From Paenibacillus sp. FSL W8-0186 (GTDB lineage Bacteria; Bacillota; Bacilli; Paenibacillales; Paenibacillaceae), in assembly GCF_037969765.1 (NCBI RefSeq), contig NZ_CP150207.1:4555001-4619000 (forward strand): a stretch of 64,000 nt of DNA, in the 5' to 3' direction. The notes under the pieces are model-generated. The model was given only the letters and a program-made list of their open reading frames with translations. It was not told where the DNA came from and made no database searches. Position 1 is the stretch's first letter. The number at the start of each line of letters is the position of its first letter. Position numbers and translations under genes: made by a program. Shown one piece after another: positions 9,320 through 18,051 of this stretch.

Positions 9320-10290
9320 TTGTCCTCACCTTTCCGCACCATGCCGTAGAAATTATACTTGCGGTGCTTCTCTCCCCAGAATCCGGTCGGCTTAAAGATC
9401 ATCATCAGGACGATCGCGAGTCCAAGCAGCATCATTCTATAGTCGCTCATATACCGCAGCAGCTCAGGAGCGAGTACGAGAATGACCGCGCCGAGCACGG
9501 AGCCGGGCAGACTGGCTGATCCTCCCAGGATCACCATCGCCAGTATATTGACCGAATCCAAGTAACGGAAGGCATCAGGGCTGACGAAGGAAATATAGGA
9601 AGCCCAGAACGCTCCGGCGATACCGGCGAAAAACGCTCCTACTGTAAAAGCGAGCAGCTTGTATTTATTCGGACGAATTCCGATCGATTGCGCCAGCGTC
9701 TCGTCCTCGCGCAGGGTCATTAGGCTGAGGCCTACGCCGGAATGAACAATGCGGTGAATGACAAAAAAAGTAAGGAGCGCAAGCGCCAGAATCAAATAAT
9801 AAAACTCCGTTTTGCCGCTAAAGGTGTAGCCGAACAAAGTCGGCGCAGGAATCCCCGGCAAGCCCATAGGCCCGCGCGTTACATCCACCCAATTGACGAA
9901 AATGAGCCGCACGATTTCTCCAAAGCCGAGCGTTACGATCCCGAGATAGTCCCCCCTCAGGCGAATGACCGGAGTTCCCAGCAAAAAGCCGAAGAATCCT
10001 GCAATCATAGCGGCGGCAGGCAGTGCGATCCAGAATGAAACTTGAAAATGTATCATGAGCAGGGCCGCGGAGTAAGCGCCAATGCCATAGAAAGCAGCGT
10101 GTCCGAGCGCGAACTGTCCGGCATATCCGATAATGACGTTGAGGCTCATTGACAGGATGGAGAAAATCCCGATCATGATCACGATGTGCATCCAGTAATC
10201 GTTGACCTGCTGCAGCACCAAAGGCAGAACGATCAATACGGCAGCCGCCGCTCCTACTGCCGTTGTTTTTCTTAAGCTCAAGCTCATCAC
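9316..10290 (-). CDS. livM: Branched-chain amino acid-type ABC transporter permease (LivM)
   Basis: A 324-residue integral membrane protein with about nine hydrophobic segments. It has the family stretches NVIIGYAGQFALGHAAFYGIGAY and IVTLGFGEIVRLI, the latter contacting the ATPase. It is placed after livH with no gap and before livG with a 4-bp overlap. The positively charged C-terminus (FWGEKHRKYNFYG) is cytoplasmic by prediction. With LivH it forms the transmembrane channel. Confidence 0.93.
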   Translation of the reverse strand: MMSLSLRKTTAVGAAAAVLIVLPLVLQQVNDYWMHIVIMIGIFSILSMSLNVIIGYAGQFALGHAAFYGIGAYSAALLMIHFQVSFWIALPAAAMIAGFFGFLLGTPVIRLRGDYLGIVTLGFGEIVRLIFVNWVDVTRGPMGLPGIPAPTLFGYTFSGKTEFYYLILALALLTFFVIHRIVHSGVGLSLMTLREDETLAQSIGIRPNKYKLLAFTVGAFFAGIAGAFWASYISFVSPDAFRYLDSVNILAMVILGGSASLPGSVLGAVILVLAPELLRYMSDYRMMLLGLAIVLMMIFKPTGFWGEKHRKYNFYGMVRKGEDK

Positions 10291-11163
10291 CTACACTTTG
10301 TTGATATCTTTTTTGCCGAGAATGCCGGACGGCCGGATCAGCAGCACAATGATCAGGATCGCGAACGAAATGACACTCTTGTACTGCGTGGAAATATAAG
10401 CGCCGCCCAGCGTCTCCACCAGCCCGAGCAATACGCCGCCTAACATCGCTCCGGGAATGCTGCCGATTCCCCCGAGCACCGCCGCCGTAAAGGCGTTGAT
10501 CCCTGCCATATACCCCATTGTCGGGTAGACCGCGTTATAGTAAATACCGACCATGATACCTGCACAGGCGGCAAGTGCGGAGCCGATTCCGAAGGCCAGG
10601 CTGATCATCCGGTTCGTATTGATGCCCATCAAAGCCGCGTTGGTCAGGCTCATGGAGGTCGCCCGCATCGCCGTGCCAGTCTTCGTCTTCGTGACGAACA
10701 GATGCAGGCCAAGCATTAGAATAAAAGACAGAATCAGAATTAAAATTTGAATTTCGGAAAACGTAATGCTGCCCAAGGTATAAGTACGGCTGCCAAATGC
10801 CGTCGGAAAAGGACGCATTTCCGTCCCCCATAATTTTTGGGCCAAGCTGATCAGAAACGTGGATACGCCCAGCGCGCTGATCAAGGGAACGATCCGGTCT
10901 GCCATCCGCAGCGGCCGGTAAGCAAGCCGCTCAATCAGGATTCCGATCCCGGAGGTCACGACCGCAGACAGCAGAAATGCTAGATATAACGGCAAATCCA
11001 GTTCTTTCATGAAAAAAAGCCCCAGGAAACTGCCCATCATGAAAATATCGCCATGCGCGAAGTTCACGATTTTTAGGATGCCGTAGACCATCGTATAGCC
11101 GAGCGCAATCAGGGCGTAAATCATCCCGATCGTCAATCCGTTGGTTAGTTGTTGAAGGAGCAT
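10291..11163 (-). CDS. livH: Branched-chain amino acid-type ABC transporter permease (LivH)
   Basis: A 290-residue permease with seven to eight hydrophobic segments. It opens with the characteristic NGLTIGMIYALIALGYTMVYG and NFAHGD. The C-terminal half has AVLGGIGSIPGAMLGG. It is directly followed by livM and preceded by the binding-protein gene at a 59-bp distance. Length and motif order match the LivH family throughout. Confidence 0.93.
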   Translation of the reverse strand: MLLQQLTNGLTIGMIYALIALGYTMVYGILKIVNFAHGDIFMMGSFLGLFFMKELDLPLYLAFLLSAVVTSGIGILIERLAYRPLRMADRIVPLISALGVSTFLISLAQKLWGTEMRPFPTAFGSRTYTLGSITFSEIQILILILSFILMLGLHLFVTKTKTGTAMRATSMSLTNAALMGINTNRMISLAFGIGSALAACAGIMVGIYYNAVYPTMGYMAGINAFTAAVLGGIGSIPGAMLGGVLLGLVETLGGAYISTQYKSVISFAILIIVLLIRPSGILGKKDINKV

Positions 11164-11222
11164 AGTAACATCCTTTCAAAGCCAGGGAGCAGGATTGAAA
11201 TTCAGTCCTGCTCCAGAAGCGC

Positions 11223-12350
11223 TTATTTATAAAGTTCGAACTTTCCGCCTTGCACCGTCAATTTAGAAGGAATCGTCTCAACGTCGCCGTTCTCGTCAAA
11301 GCTCAGGACGCCGGTCGCTCCTTTGTAATCCTTCAAGGTTTCCAGGTAGGTCTTGATGCTCTCTCTGTCTGCGCCCTTCTCCTTGATTGCCTCGATGACC
11401 ACCGAAGTTGCGACATAGGAATAAGCTGCATAGGTATCCGGCTGGCTGCTGTACGCCGCTTCATAATCCGCGGCAAACTTCGTTGCCTCCTCATTGTCTC
11501 CGCCCGGGAAGAAGAAGCCGATCAGCTTGAAGCCTTCCACGGATTCCCCGCCAAGCTCAAGCAGAGCTTCGGAATACAAGCTGTCAACACCGATAAAATC
11601 AACGCTCAGATTGAGCTTCTTCGCCTGCTGCGAGATGAGAGCCGCCTCGTTATAGAATCCGCCGATAAAGATAGCCTCTGGCTGCTTGTCCTTAATCTTC
11701 GTCAGAATTGTGCTGAAATCCTTGTCGCCAGGGTTATAGGCTTCTGCCGCCACAACCTCGATATTGTTGGCTGGAGCAGATTTTTGATAAACGTCCAGTA
11801 GTCCGAGGCCAAAGTCAGATTGTTCATAAATTAAAGCAACCTTGCTGTATCCAAGCTCCTTGGACCAGCTTGCCAAATAATCAGCTTGGAACGCATCCGT
11901 CGTAATTACCCGGAAGGTGTATTCACCCGCATTCGTTACGCCAGGCGCACTGGAGGACGGGGAAATTTCGACAATTTTATTTTTGTTGTATACAGGTGCC
12001 GTTGCCAGCGTAGCCGAGCTGTTGAAGTGGCCAACGACAGCCAGGATGCTCTTGTCCGATACGAATTTGTTCGCTACGTTGACAGCCTCGTTGGAATCGC
12101 CTTTATCGTCCTGAACGACGATCTCCACCTTCTTGCCATCGATTCCGCCTGCGTCGTTGATTTGAGCTGCGGCCAGTTCAGCGCCATTCTTGAAGGCCTG
12201 TCCATATTGAGCCTGCGTTCCGGAAATCGGCGCCGCAAGGCCAATCCGAATCGTATCGCTCTTAGCCGTCGATCCGTCATTTGCGGCGCAACCGCCCAAC
12301 AGACCGACAAGCAATCCTGCCAATATAACTACCAAAAAAGACCTCTTCAT
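11223..12350 (-). CDS. Liv-type periplasmic-binding-fold lipoprotein (substrate-binding protein)
   Basis: A 375-residue binding protein of the leucine/amide-binding family. It has a lipoprotein signal with lipobox LLGGC, then IRIGLAAPISGTQAQYGQ, which starts the first lobe. I chose ATG 12350 because GAGGGGGAG lies 5 bp upstream; an in-frame TTG at 12365 overlaps that site. As the first gene of the liv operon it sets the specificity. The family binds branched-chain amino acids, amides or urea, and sequence alone does not decide between these. Confidence 0.9.
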   Translation of the reverse strand: MKRSFLVVILAGLLVGLLGGCAANDGSTAKSDTIRIGLAAPISGTQAQYGQAFKNGAELAAAQINDAGGIDGKKVEIVVQDDKGDSNEAVNVANKFVSDKSILAVVGHFNSSATLATAPVYNKNKIVEISPSSSAPGVTNAGEYTFRVITTDAFQADYLASWSKELGYSKVALIYEQSDFGLGLLDVYQKSAPANNIEVVAAEAYNPGDKDFSTILTKIKDKQPEAIFIGGFYNEAALISQQAKKLNLSVDFIGVDSLYSEALLELGGESVEGFKLIGFFFPGGDNEEATKFAADYEAAYSSQPDTYAAYSYVATSVVIEAIKEKGADRESIKTYLETLKDYKGATGVLSFDENGDVETIPSKLTVQGGKFELYK

Positions 12351-12402
12351 TTTGCTCCCCCTCAAATACTAAAATTAATCCTATAAGTTAAGTATGGATT
12401 TT

Positions 12403-12430
12403 ATTATAGGGCATTTTTTCGAAAAAGCAA
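12403..12430 (-). promoter_or_regulatory. Predicted sigma-A promoter of the liv operon
   Basis: On the minus strand TTGCTT (12430-12425) and TATAAT (12408-12403) are separated by 16 bp, about 50 bp upstream of the binding-protein start codon. The spacer carries the short palindrome TTTTTCGAAAAA. A further possible TTGACA element lies just upstream, near 12470. Confidence 0.6.
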
Positions 12431-12570
12431 CATTTATTTTTGTATCGTCGAATCGGTTTTGATAATGTCAAAATCAGGTTGAGTTTGATGAGGACAGTAT
12501 TCCTGCATTTTCCTCAAGCCTCCTTAATTGAACTGGAGTCTATCTTCCCAAACTGCTGATATATGCCTGT

Positions 12571-12722
12571 TTCTAGATGGTCAGGGTAAGGTAGCTAGAT
12601 TTATGACTGGTTGGACGGGGTCAGCTAGCTAGTTTTACGACTGTTGATCGGGGGCCGTACTAGGTTTATGACTAGCTGGCCCGGATCGGTAGCTAGGTTA
12701 TGACTGGTTGGCCGAGATCAGC
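12571..12722. repeat. Degenerate tandem repeat, about four units of 29-35 bp
   Basis: Four imperfect units begin at 12592, 12626, 12661 and 12690. Most share TAGCTAG, then TTATGACTGGTTGG, then a G-rich part ending near GGTCAGC. The third unit is shortened. A partial unit precedes them near 12571. There is no coding frame across the array and the units are too diverged and lack spacers, so it is not a CRISPR. Confidence 0.7.
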
Positions 12723-12724
12723 AA

Positions 12725-12912
12725 GCTAGATGTATTTCATGCAGTTAGTTCAGGGGATTTGACCGGTTCTGAGAGAACTAACTGCAAAACCTGCATTTAG
12801 TTTCAAGTTATTTCGGCGAATTCGCTCCATTCAGGCAAACTAACTGCATGTTTTGCATTTAACGCATGGTTTTTGTATAAAACCGCCTAACTAGATGTAT
12901 AAAATACATTCC
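12725..12912. repeat. Cluster of short interspersed repeats with one strong stem-loop
   Basis: Four related 23-25 bp elements lie here. CTAACTGC followed by a CATTTAG/CATTTAA end appears at 12778-12800 and 12840-12862. A diverged copy begins with CTAACTAGATGTAT at 12887, and an inverted copy is at 12725-12746. GCAGTTAGTTC (12741-12751) and GAACTAACTGC (12775-12785) are exact complements and could form an 11-bp stem. Nothing recognisable follows from 12913 to 13213. Confidence 0.65.
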
Positions 12913-13213
12913 GATTTTTAAATTACCCTTTTATATTCGTGGAGGGTCGCCACCAACACTCTAAGCCATTCTAAGTAAATAAGCCGCCATCCCAACAATA
13001 AAGCGCTAGCAAAAACTGACTTAGTTACACGGCCCCTTAACTTGATTTGAACCGGAGTCTTATAAAACATATATTGCATCATTTCACAGCATTATTGCGA
13101 AAGATCTTTTTAGTAGAGCAGAGTATATGACATGGAAGGGACTAAGCATCTGGTTATTACTGCCTTCTCATAGCACTATTCTATCATTCACCAGCAGCCT
13201 ATCGTCCTCCTCC

Positions 13214-13266
13214 CCAAAAAAAGAAGCCAGCTTTCTCCCAAACTAAATGGGGAAAACTGGCCTCTC
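13214..13266 (-). terminator. Intrinsic terminator of the sdh operon
   Basis: On the minus strand AGGCCAGTTTTCCCCA pairs with a largely complementary TGGGAGAAAGCTGGCTT and then runs into seven T residues. It lies about 40 bp after the sdhB stop. Confidence 0.85.
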
Positions 13267-13305
13267 TAGATTCTGTTAGGCACGGATGCAAGAGCTGTTC
13301 ACGAT

Positions 13306-14070
13306 TTACACGCCCAGCCAAGTTTTGAACATGTGCTTGGTTGTCGCCTTGTTCATTTCAGCGATAGACGTCGTGAGCGGAATGCCTTTCGGGCAGGCGC
13401 GTACGCAGTTCTGCGAGTTGCCGCAGCCCTCGATTCCGCCGTCGCCCATCAGCGCCTCCAGACGCTCTTCCGCGTTCATTTCGCCCGTTGGATGAGCATT
13501 GAACAGCCTTACCTGGGAGATCGCTGCCGGACCGATAAAATCGGTCTTCTCGTTCACGTTCGGGCAGGCCTCCAAGCAGACGCCACAGGTCATGCACTTG
13601 GACAGCTCGTATGCCCATTGGCGTTTCTTCTCCGCCATGCGCGGCCCTGGACCCAAATCATATGTTCCGTCGATTGGAATCCAAGCTTTGACGCGCTTCA
13701 GCGCATTAAACATGCGGCTGCGGTCGATGACCAAGTCCCGGACAACCGGGAACGTCTTCATCGGCTCCAGCCGGATCGGCTGCTCCAAATTATCGATCAA
13801 AGCAGCGCAAGCCTGACGCGGCTTGCCGTTAATTACCATCGAACAAGCACCGCATACTTCCTCCAAGCAGTTGGAATCCCAACATACTGGAGCCGTGTCC
13901 TTGCCGTTTAGATTTACCGGGTTGCGCTGAATTTCCATCAGGGCGCTGATCACGTTCATGCCCGGACGATAGTTCAGCTCGAACTCTTCCGTATAGGGAG
14001 CCGAATCCGGCTTGTCTTGGCGCGTTATAATGAACTTCACCTTTTTGGCTGTTGTTTCCGCAGTAGCCAT
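13306..14070 (-). CDS. sdhB: Succinate dehydrogenase iron-sulfur subunit
   Basis: A 254-residue subunit of complex II that passes electrons from the flavoprotein to the membrane quinone site. An N-terminal ferredoxin-like domain carries the [2Fe-2S] cysteines (CWDSNCLEEVCGACS and a later C). The C-terminal domain has the [4Fe-4S] motif CMTCGVCLEACP, and CGNSQNCVRACP for the [3Fe-4S] and remaining ligands. It is the last gene of sdhCAB, 12 bp after sdhA, and a terminator follows. Confidence 0.97.
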   Translation of the reverse strand: MATAETTAKKVKFIITRQDKPDSAPYTEEFELNYRPGMNVISALMEIQRNPVNLNGKDTAPVCWDSNCLEEVCGACSMVINGKPRQACAALIDNLEQPIRLEPMKTFPVVRDLVIDRSRMFNALKRVKAWIPIDGTYDLGPGPRMAEKKRQWAYELSKCMTCGVCLEACPNVNEKTDFIGPAAISQVRLFNAHPTGEMNAEERLEALMGDGGIEGCGNSQNCVRACPKGIPLTTSIAEMNKATTKHMFKTWLGV

Positions 14071-14082
14071 GACATTCCCCTC

Positions 14083-15828
14083 CTATTTATCCTTCGAATA
14101 GTCGCGAATCCGCGGTGTAATCAGCGATACATCCACTTCTTCATATGAGATTTGCGGTCCTTCCGGCGTCCATTTTGCCTTCGTCGTCTTCAGGAACTCT
14201 TCATCGTTACGATCCGGGAATTCCGGTTTGTAGTGAGCCCCGCGGCTCTCGTTGCGCAGCAATGCGCCCAGCGTCATCGCTTCCGCGAGCTCCAGCATGT
14301 TCCAGAGCTGACGGGTAAAAGCGGCACCGGCGTTATTCCAGCGGGACGTATCGTTAATGTTGATCTTTTGATAGCGCTGCTTCAGTTCCTTGATTTTGCC
14401 AATCGTCGCCTCGAGCTTATCGTTATGGCGCACAACCGTCATATTGTCGGTCATCCACTCGCCGAGCTCTTTATGGATAACATAAGCATTCTCTGTGCCG
14501 TCCATCGCCAGCAAAGCCTCAAACTTGCTCTCTTGCTCCTTGCGATTCTTCTCAAAGATCGCCGGGCTAAGATCTTCCGCCGATTTCTTCAGGCCGCGGA
14601 TGTATTCGACCGCCTTCGGTCCAGCCACCATGCCTCCGTAAATCGCCGAGACGAGAGAATTCGCTCCCAGGCGGTTCGCTCCGTGATACTGATACTCACA
14701 TTCTCCAGCCGCGAAGAGGCCTGGAATATTCGTCATTTGGTTGTAATCAACCCACATGCCGCCCATAGAATAATGGACTGCCGGGAATATTTTCATCGGA
14801 ATTTTACGAGGGTCATCGCCCATGAACTTCTCGTAAATCTCGATGATGCCTCCGAGCTTAATGTCGAGCTCCTTCGGATCCTTGTGAGACAAATCGAGAT
14901 ATACCATATTCTCGCCGTTAATGCCCAGCTTCTGCTCTACGCAGACATTGAATATTTCCCGGGTAGCGATATCGCGAGGCACCAGGTTGCCGTACGCCGG
15001 ATATTTCTCCTCGAGGAAATACCAGGGCTTGCCGTCTTTGTAAGTCCAAATCCGTCCGCCCTCACCGCGAGCCGATTCCGACATCAAGCGCAGCTTGTCG
15101 TCGCCTGGAATCGCCGTCGGGTGAATTTGAATGAACTCCCCGTTCGCGTAGTACACACCTTGCTGGTACACGGCACTAGCCGCAGTACCTGTATTGATTA
15201 CCGAGTTCGTCGTTTTTCCGAAAATAATCCCCGGGCCGCCTGTCGCCAAAATCACAGCATCAGAAGCAAAGGTAACGACCTCCATCGAGCGAAGGTTCTG
15301 CGCCACGATCCCGCGGCAGACGCCTTCGTCGTCCAGCACCGCGGACATGAACTCCCAGCTCTCATACTTTGTCACTAGACCCGCTGCTTCATAGCGGCGC
15401 ACCTGCTCATCAAGCGCATACAGCAGCTGCTGGCCTGTCGTCGCTCCGGCAAACGCCGTGCGGTGATGCTTCGTTCCCCCGAAACGGCGGAAGTCCAGCA
15501 AGCCCTCCGGCGTACGGTTAAACATTACCCCCATCCGGTCCATCAGATGGATGATGCCTGGAGCCGCTTCACACATCGCTTTAACCGGCGGCTGATTTGC
15601 CAGGAAGTCTCCGCCGTATACGGTATCGTCAAAATGCTCCCATGGGGAGTCGCCTTCGCCCTTCGTATTAACGGCGCCGTTGATTCCGCCCTGCGCGCAG
15701 ACGGAATGCGAACGCTTGACCGGGACAAGGGAGAACAAATGCACCTGAATCCCGGCCTCCGCCGCTTTGATCGTAGCCATGAGCCCCGCCAGCCCGCCGC
15801 CTACGACGATAATGCTTTGTTTAGCCAT
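14083..15828 (-). CDS. sdhA: Succinate dehydrogenase flavoprotein subunit
   Basis: A 581-residue FAD-containing catalytic subunit. It has the dinucleotide-binding VVGGGLAGLMATIKAAE, the covalent-FAD histidine region SHSVCAQGGINGAVN, the substrate-site region IHPTAIPGDDKLRLMSESARGEGG and the C-terminal capping domain (GECEYQYHGANRLGANSL). Length and motifs fit the Bacillus type, which oxidises succinate with menaquinone as acceptor. AGGAG lies 9 bp before the ATG. The 188-bp gap to sdhC is unusually long and holds tandem hairpin repeats. Confidence 0.97.
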   Translation of the reverse strand: MAKQSIIVVGGGLAGLMATIKAAEAGIQVHLFSLVPVKRSHSVCAQGGINGAVNTKGEGDSPWEHFDDTVYGGDFLANQPPVKAMCEAAPGIIHLMDRMGVMFNRTPEGLLDFRRFGGTKHHRTAFAGATTGQQLLYALDEQVRRYEAAGLVTKYESWEFMSAVLDDEGVCRGIVAQNLRSMEVVTFASDAVILATGGPGIIFGKTTNSVINTGTAASAVYQQGVYYANGEFIQIHPTAIPGDDKLRLMSESARGEGGRIWTYKDGKPWYFLEEKYPAYGNLVPRDIATREIFNVCVEQKLGINGENMVYLDLSHKDPKELDIKLGGIIEIYEKFMGDDPRKIPMKIFPAVHYSMGGMWVDYNQMTNIPGLFAAGECEYQYHGANRLGANSLVSAIYGGMVAGPKAVEYIRGLKKSAEDLSPAIFEKNRKEQESKFEALLAMDGTENAYVIHKELGEWMTDNMTVVRHNDKLEATIGKIKELKQRYQKININDTSRWNNAGAAFTRQLWNMLELAEAMTLGALLRNESRGAHYKPEFPDRNDEEFLKTTKAKWTPEGPQISYEEVDVSLITPRIRDYSKDK

Positions 15829-15847
15829 ATATGTTTCAACTCCTAAA

Positions 15848-15996
15848 AGTTTTGTTGAGCGTTACTTCTTCGATTTACTTCGTAACAAAACTGCTTCGTA
15901 AGCATTCGCTTAGTTTTGTTGAGCGTTACTTCTTCGATTTACTTCGTAACAAAACTTGCTTCGTAAGCATTCGCTTAGTTTTGTTCGGCGTTACTA
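15848..15996. repeat. Tandem 64/65-bp hairpin repeat between sdhC and sdhA
   Basis: Unit 1 (15848-15911) and unit 2 (15912-15976) are identical except for one extra T in unit 2. A partial third unit starts at 15977. Each unit contains AGTTTTGTT and its complement AACAAAACT flanking GTTAC/GTAAC, so each can form a stem-loop. The tail can form a second small hairpin, read on the minus strand as AAGC-GAAT-GCTT. The array lies inside the sdh operon mRNA. Confidence 0.9.
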
Positions 15997-16016
15997 CATC
16001 ATTTCATTTATCGATC

Positions 16017-16688
16017 CTAGCCGACAAACGACTTCAGCGTCTGCAGCAAAGCCGTTCCTTCCGCAGCAAATTCTACGTTGCGGAATGCAAACAACGACCA
16101 GATAAACATCACGGACACGATCACAAACAGCCCCATGAAAATATTCGAAGAAACGCGCTGCGCACGCGGGCCGACCGTAATTCCCCAGCTAACCAGGAAA
16201 GACCACATGCCGTTGGCAAAGTGGAACGAGGCCGCGATCACGCTGATAAAGTAAATAATAAAGAAAATCGGCTGCGTAACGATTCCGTGCATCACTGCAC
16301 CAAGCTCCTCGTGCGTCACGTTACCCAATGCGACTTGTACCCGAGTCTCCCAAACGTGCCAGATTACGAACGCAAATACAATAACCCCGCTAATCCGCTG
16401 GAGCAAATAGCGAAGGTTCCGTTCATTGCGGAATCTGCCATTGTTCGGCTTCGCTTGAAATGCGATATACATGCCGTATACGCCGTGGTACAGCAGCGGC
16501 AGCCAAATAAATAACGCTTCGATAACAATAACAAGCGGCAGACTGTTCAGTAATGCGACGGCATCCATGAATCCCTGCCTTCCGCCTTCAACGGCTGAAA
16601 AGTTCGTAATCATGTGTTCCAGAATAAAAAATCCTAGCGGAATGACACCCAGGAGCGAGTGCAGCTTTCTGGAATAAAACCCTTTCAT
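16017..16688 (-). CDS. sdhC: Succinate dehydrogenase cytochrome b558 subunit
   Basis: A 223-residue membrane anchor with five hydrophobic helices. Histidines sit in the expected helices (LHSLLGVIPLGFFILEH, ALFIWLPLLYHGVYG, FAFVIWHVWETR, ASFHFANGMWSF) to hold two b haems. Single-subunit di-haem anchors of this length are typical of Bacillus-group complex II. It is the first gene of sdhCAB and is divergent from a LysR regulator. Confidence 0.95.
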   Translation of the reverse strand: MKGFYSRKLHSLLGVIPLGFFILEHMITNFSAVEGGRQGFMDAVALLNSLPLVIVIEALFIWLPLLYHGVYGMYIAFQAKPNNGRFRNERNLRYLLQRISGVIVFAFVIWHVWETRVQVALGNVTHEELGAVMHGIVTQPIFFIIYFISVIAASFHFANGMWSFLVSWGITVGPRAQRVSSNIFMGLFVIVSVMFIWSLFAFRNVEFAAEGTALLQTLKSFVG

Positions 16689-17009
16689 AAGTGCGTGTTC
16701 CCCTTTCTCGTTTCCATCGTTCCCTATTCGATAACATCGTTCGACACCGGCCGTCAGGAAAGTACTATGACATATTCCACATCAAAACAGCCATATCCAC
16801 ATGTGATTTTAATAACATGTGAACATCTTGTGTCACTTTTAATGTTACTCCTTTTTATCTTATAATGGAATTGCAATATACGTATTAATCGTTATAACAT
16901 TTATGCATATCCATTTACAAGCATAAAGTTTCTATTAAAAGGTGATCAAGTTAAGAAACCGTTCTCTTTCAATATAACTATACGTCTAACAATCGGAGGG
17001 ATGTTACCT
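16689..17009. promoter_or_regulatory. Divergent control region between sdhC and the LysR gene
   Basis: This 320-bp gap holds no gene. ACATGTGA occurs twice, at 16799-16806 and 16815-16822, exactly 16 bp apart, each with a palindromic ACATGT core. TGTGTCAC follows at 16830. A plus-strand TATAAT-like box lies near 16860. Such spacing suits a dimeric regulator serving both genes, but the protein that binds is unknown. Confidence 0.45.
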
Positions 17010-17915
17010 ATGATGGAAGATTTACTCGTCTTTACTACGGTTGTCGAGCAGTCCAGCTTAAACAAAGCCTCAAAGCTGCTGAATTTATCACAGCCGGCCC
17101 TGTCGCGTAAAATAGCCAAGCTCGAGGAGGAATGGGGCGTCGCGCTTTTCGAGCGGAAAGGAAAGCGGCTTGAGCTGACCCGCGTCGGCCAGGAGGCTTA
17201 CATCTACGCCATGGAGCAGCGCCAGCGCCATCAACATTTCCTGCAATCGGTCTCCCGCTTTAAAACGGCCGAACGCAGGGTCATCACGCTCGGAGCGAGC
17301 CTGACAACGATTCAGACGACTCTCCCTCCGCTCGTGACCGCGCTGATGAACAAATCGCCGGACATCGAAGTGAAGCTTGTTACCGGCAAAACCCATGAAA
17401 TCGTCTCATATGTCCGTGATAAAAGAGTTGATCTCGGCGTCGTCGCTTCGTCGATTTCCGAGCAGGGCTTGAAATGCATCCCTCTGTTCCAGGATCATCT
17501 GGAGCTGGTCGTCCCGCGGAACCATGCCCTGGCCGGGGAAAAGCCGGCCGCCATGGAGGATATGAACGGCCTGCCTATGATCATTTTCTCCAAAGGGACA
17601 TGGTACCGGAAGCTGATTGATGACCTGTTCGGGCGCTACGGCATCATACCGGATGTGCGCATGGAAATCGATTCCTTCGAAGCCATTGTGCGTCTCCTCC
17701 CGACATGCCGGGCCGCTGCGCTGCTGCCGCAATCGTATCTGAGGCCCCAACTGCTGAAAGACAATGAACTGGTAGCTCTGCCAATGAAAGAGCTGGAGCA
17801 AACGCGCCGGGAGACCTGTCTCATTTATGGCAGCAGCTCGGAGCTGACTCAAGAGACCAAAGAGTGGATTAATGATATCAAGGGCAGTCTGATCCATGCC
17901 TTGGAACTGGAGTGA
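17010..17915 (+). CDS. LysR-family transcriptional regulator
   Basis: A 301-residue regulator. The N-terminal winged helix-turn-helix spans residues 1-60 (SSLNKASKLLNLSQPALSRKIAKLE). The C-terminal two-lobed effector-binding domain begins near residue 90. I chose ATG 17010 because GGAGGG ends 9 bp before it; the ATG at 17001 touches the ribosome site. It is divergent from sdhCAB across a 320-bp region with repeated ACATGTGA sites, so control of succinate dehydrogenase is likely but unproven. LysR regulators usually repress their own promoter. Confidence 0.9.
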   Translation: MMEDLLVFTTVVEQSSLNKASKLLNLSQPALSRKIAKLEEEWGVALFERKGKRLELTRVGQEAYIYAMEQRQRHQHFLQSVSRFKTAERRVITLGASLTTIQTTLPPLVTALMNKSPDIEVKLVTGKTHEIVSYVRDKRVDLGVVASSISEQGLKCIPLFQDHLELVVPRNHALAGEKPAAMEDMNGLPMIIFSKGTWYRKLIDDLFGRYGIIPDVRMEIDSFEAIVRLLPTCRAAALLPQSYLRPQLLKDNELVALPMKELEQTRRETCLIYGSSSELTQETKEWINDIKGSLIHALELE

Positions 17916-18051
17916 TTTTAGCGTATTCTTCTAACGTTTGCTTCATTACGATGATTCACGAGGGTGGAAATGGGGTAATACAACGAGTTGAGCCTTCCTT
18001 GAGAATACATTTCATCCGCAAAGAACCAGTTAAGTTCGGAGGTGTCCATCC

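Noticed and set aside
12592..12722. Tandem repeats considered as a CRISPR array
   Set aside because: Units are degenerate, vary in length and abut each other without unique spacers. No cas gene is present.
14152..15378. Long open frame opposite sdhA
   Set aside because: It is a shadow of the sdhA codon pattern on the other strand. Its translation is rich in Arg and His with no family match, and sdhA is certain.
15848..15996. sdh intergenic repeat considered as a CRISPR or attenuator
   Set aside because: Direct units with no spacers rule out CRISPR, and there is no T tract after the stems on the minus strand, so a classical attenuator is not supported.
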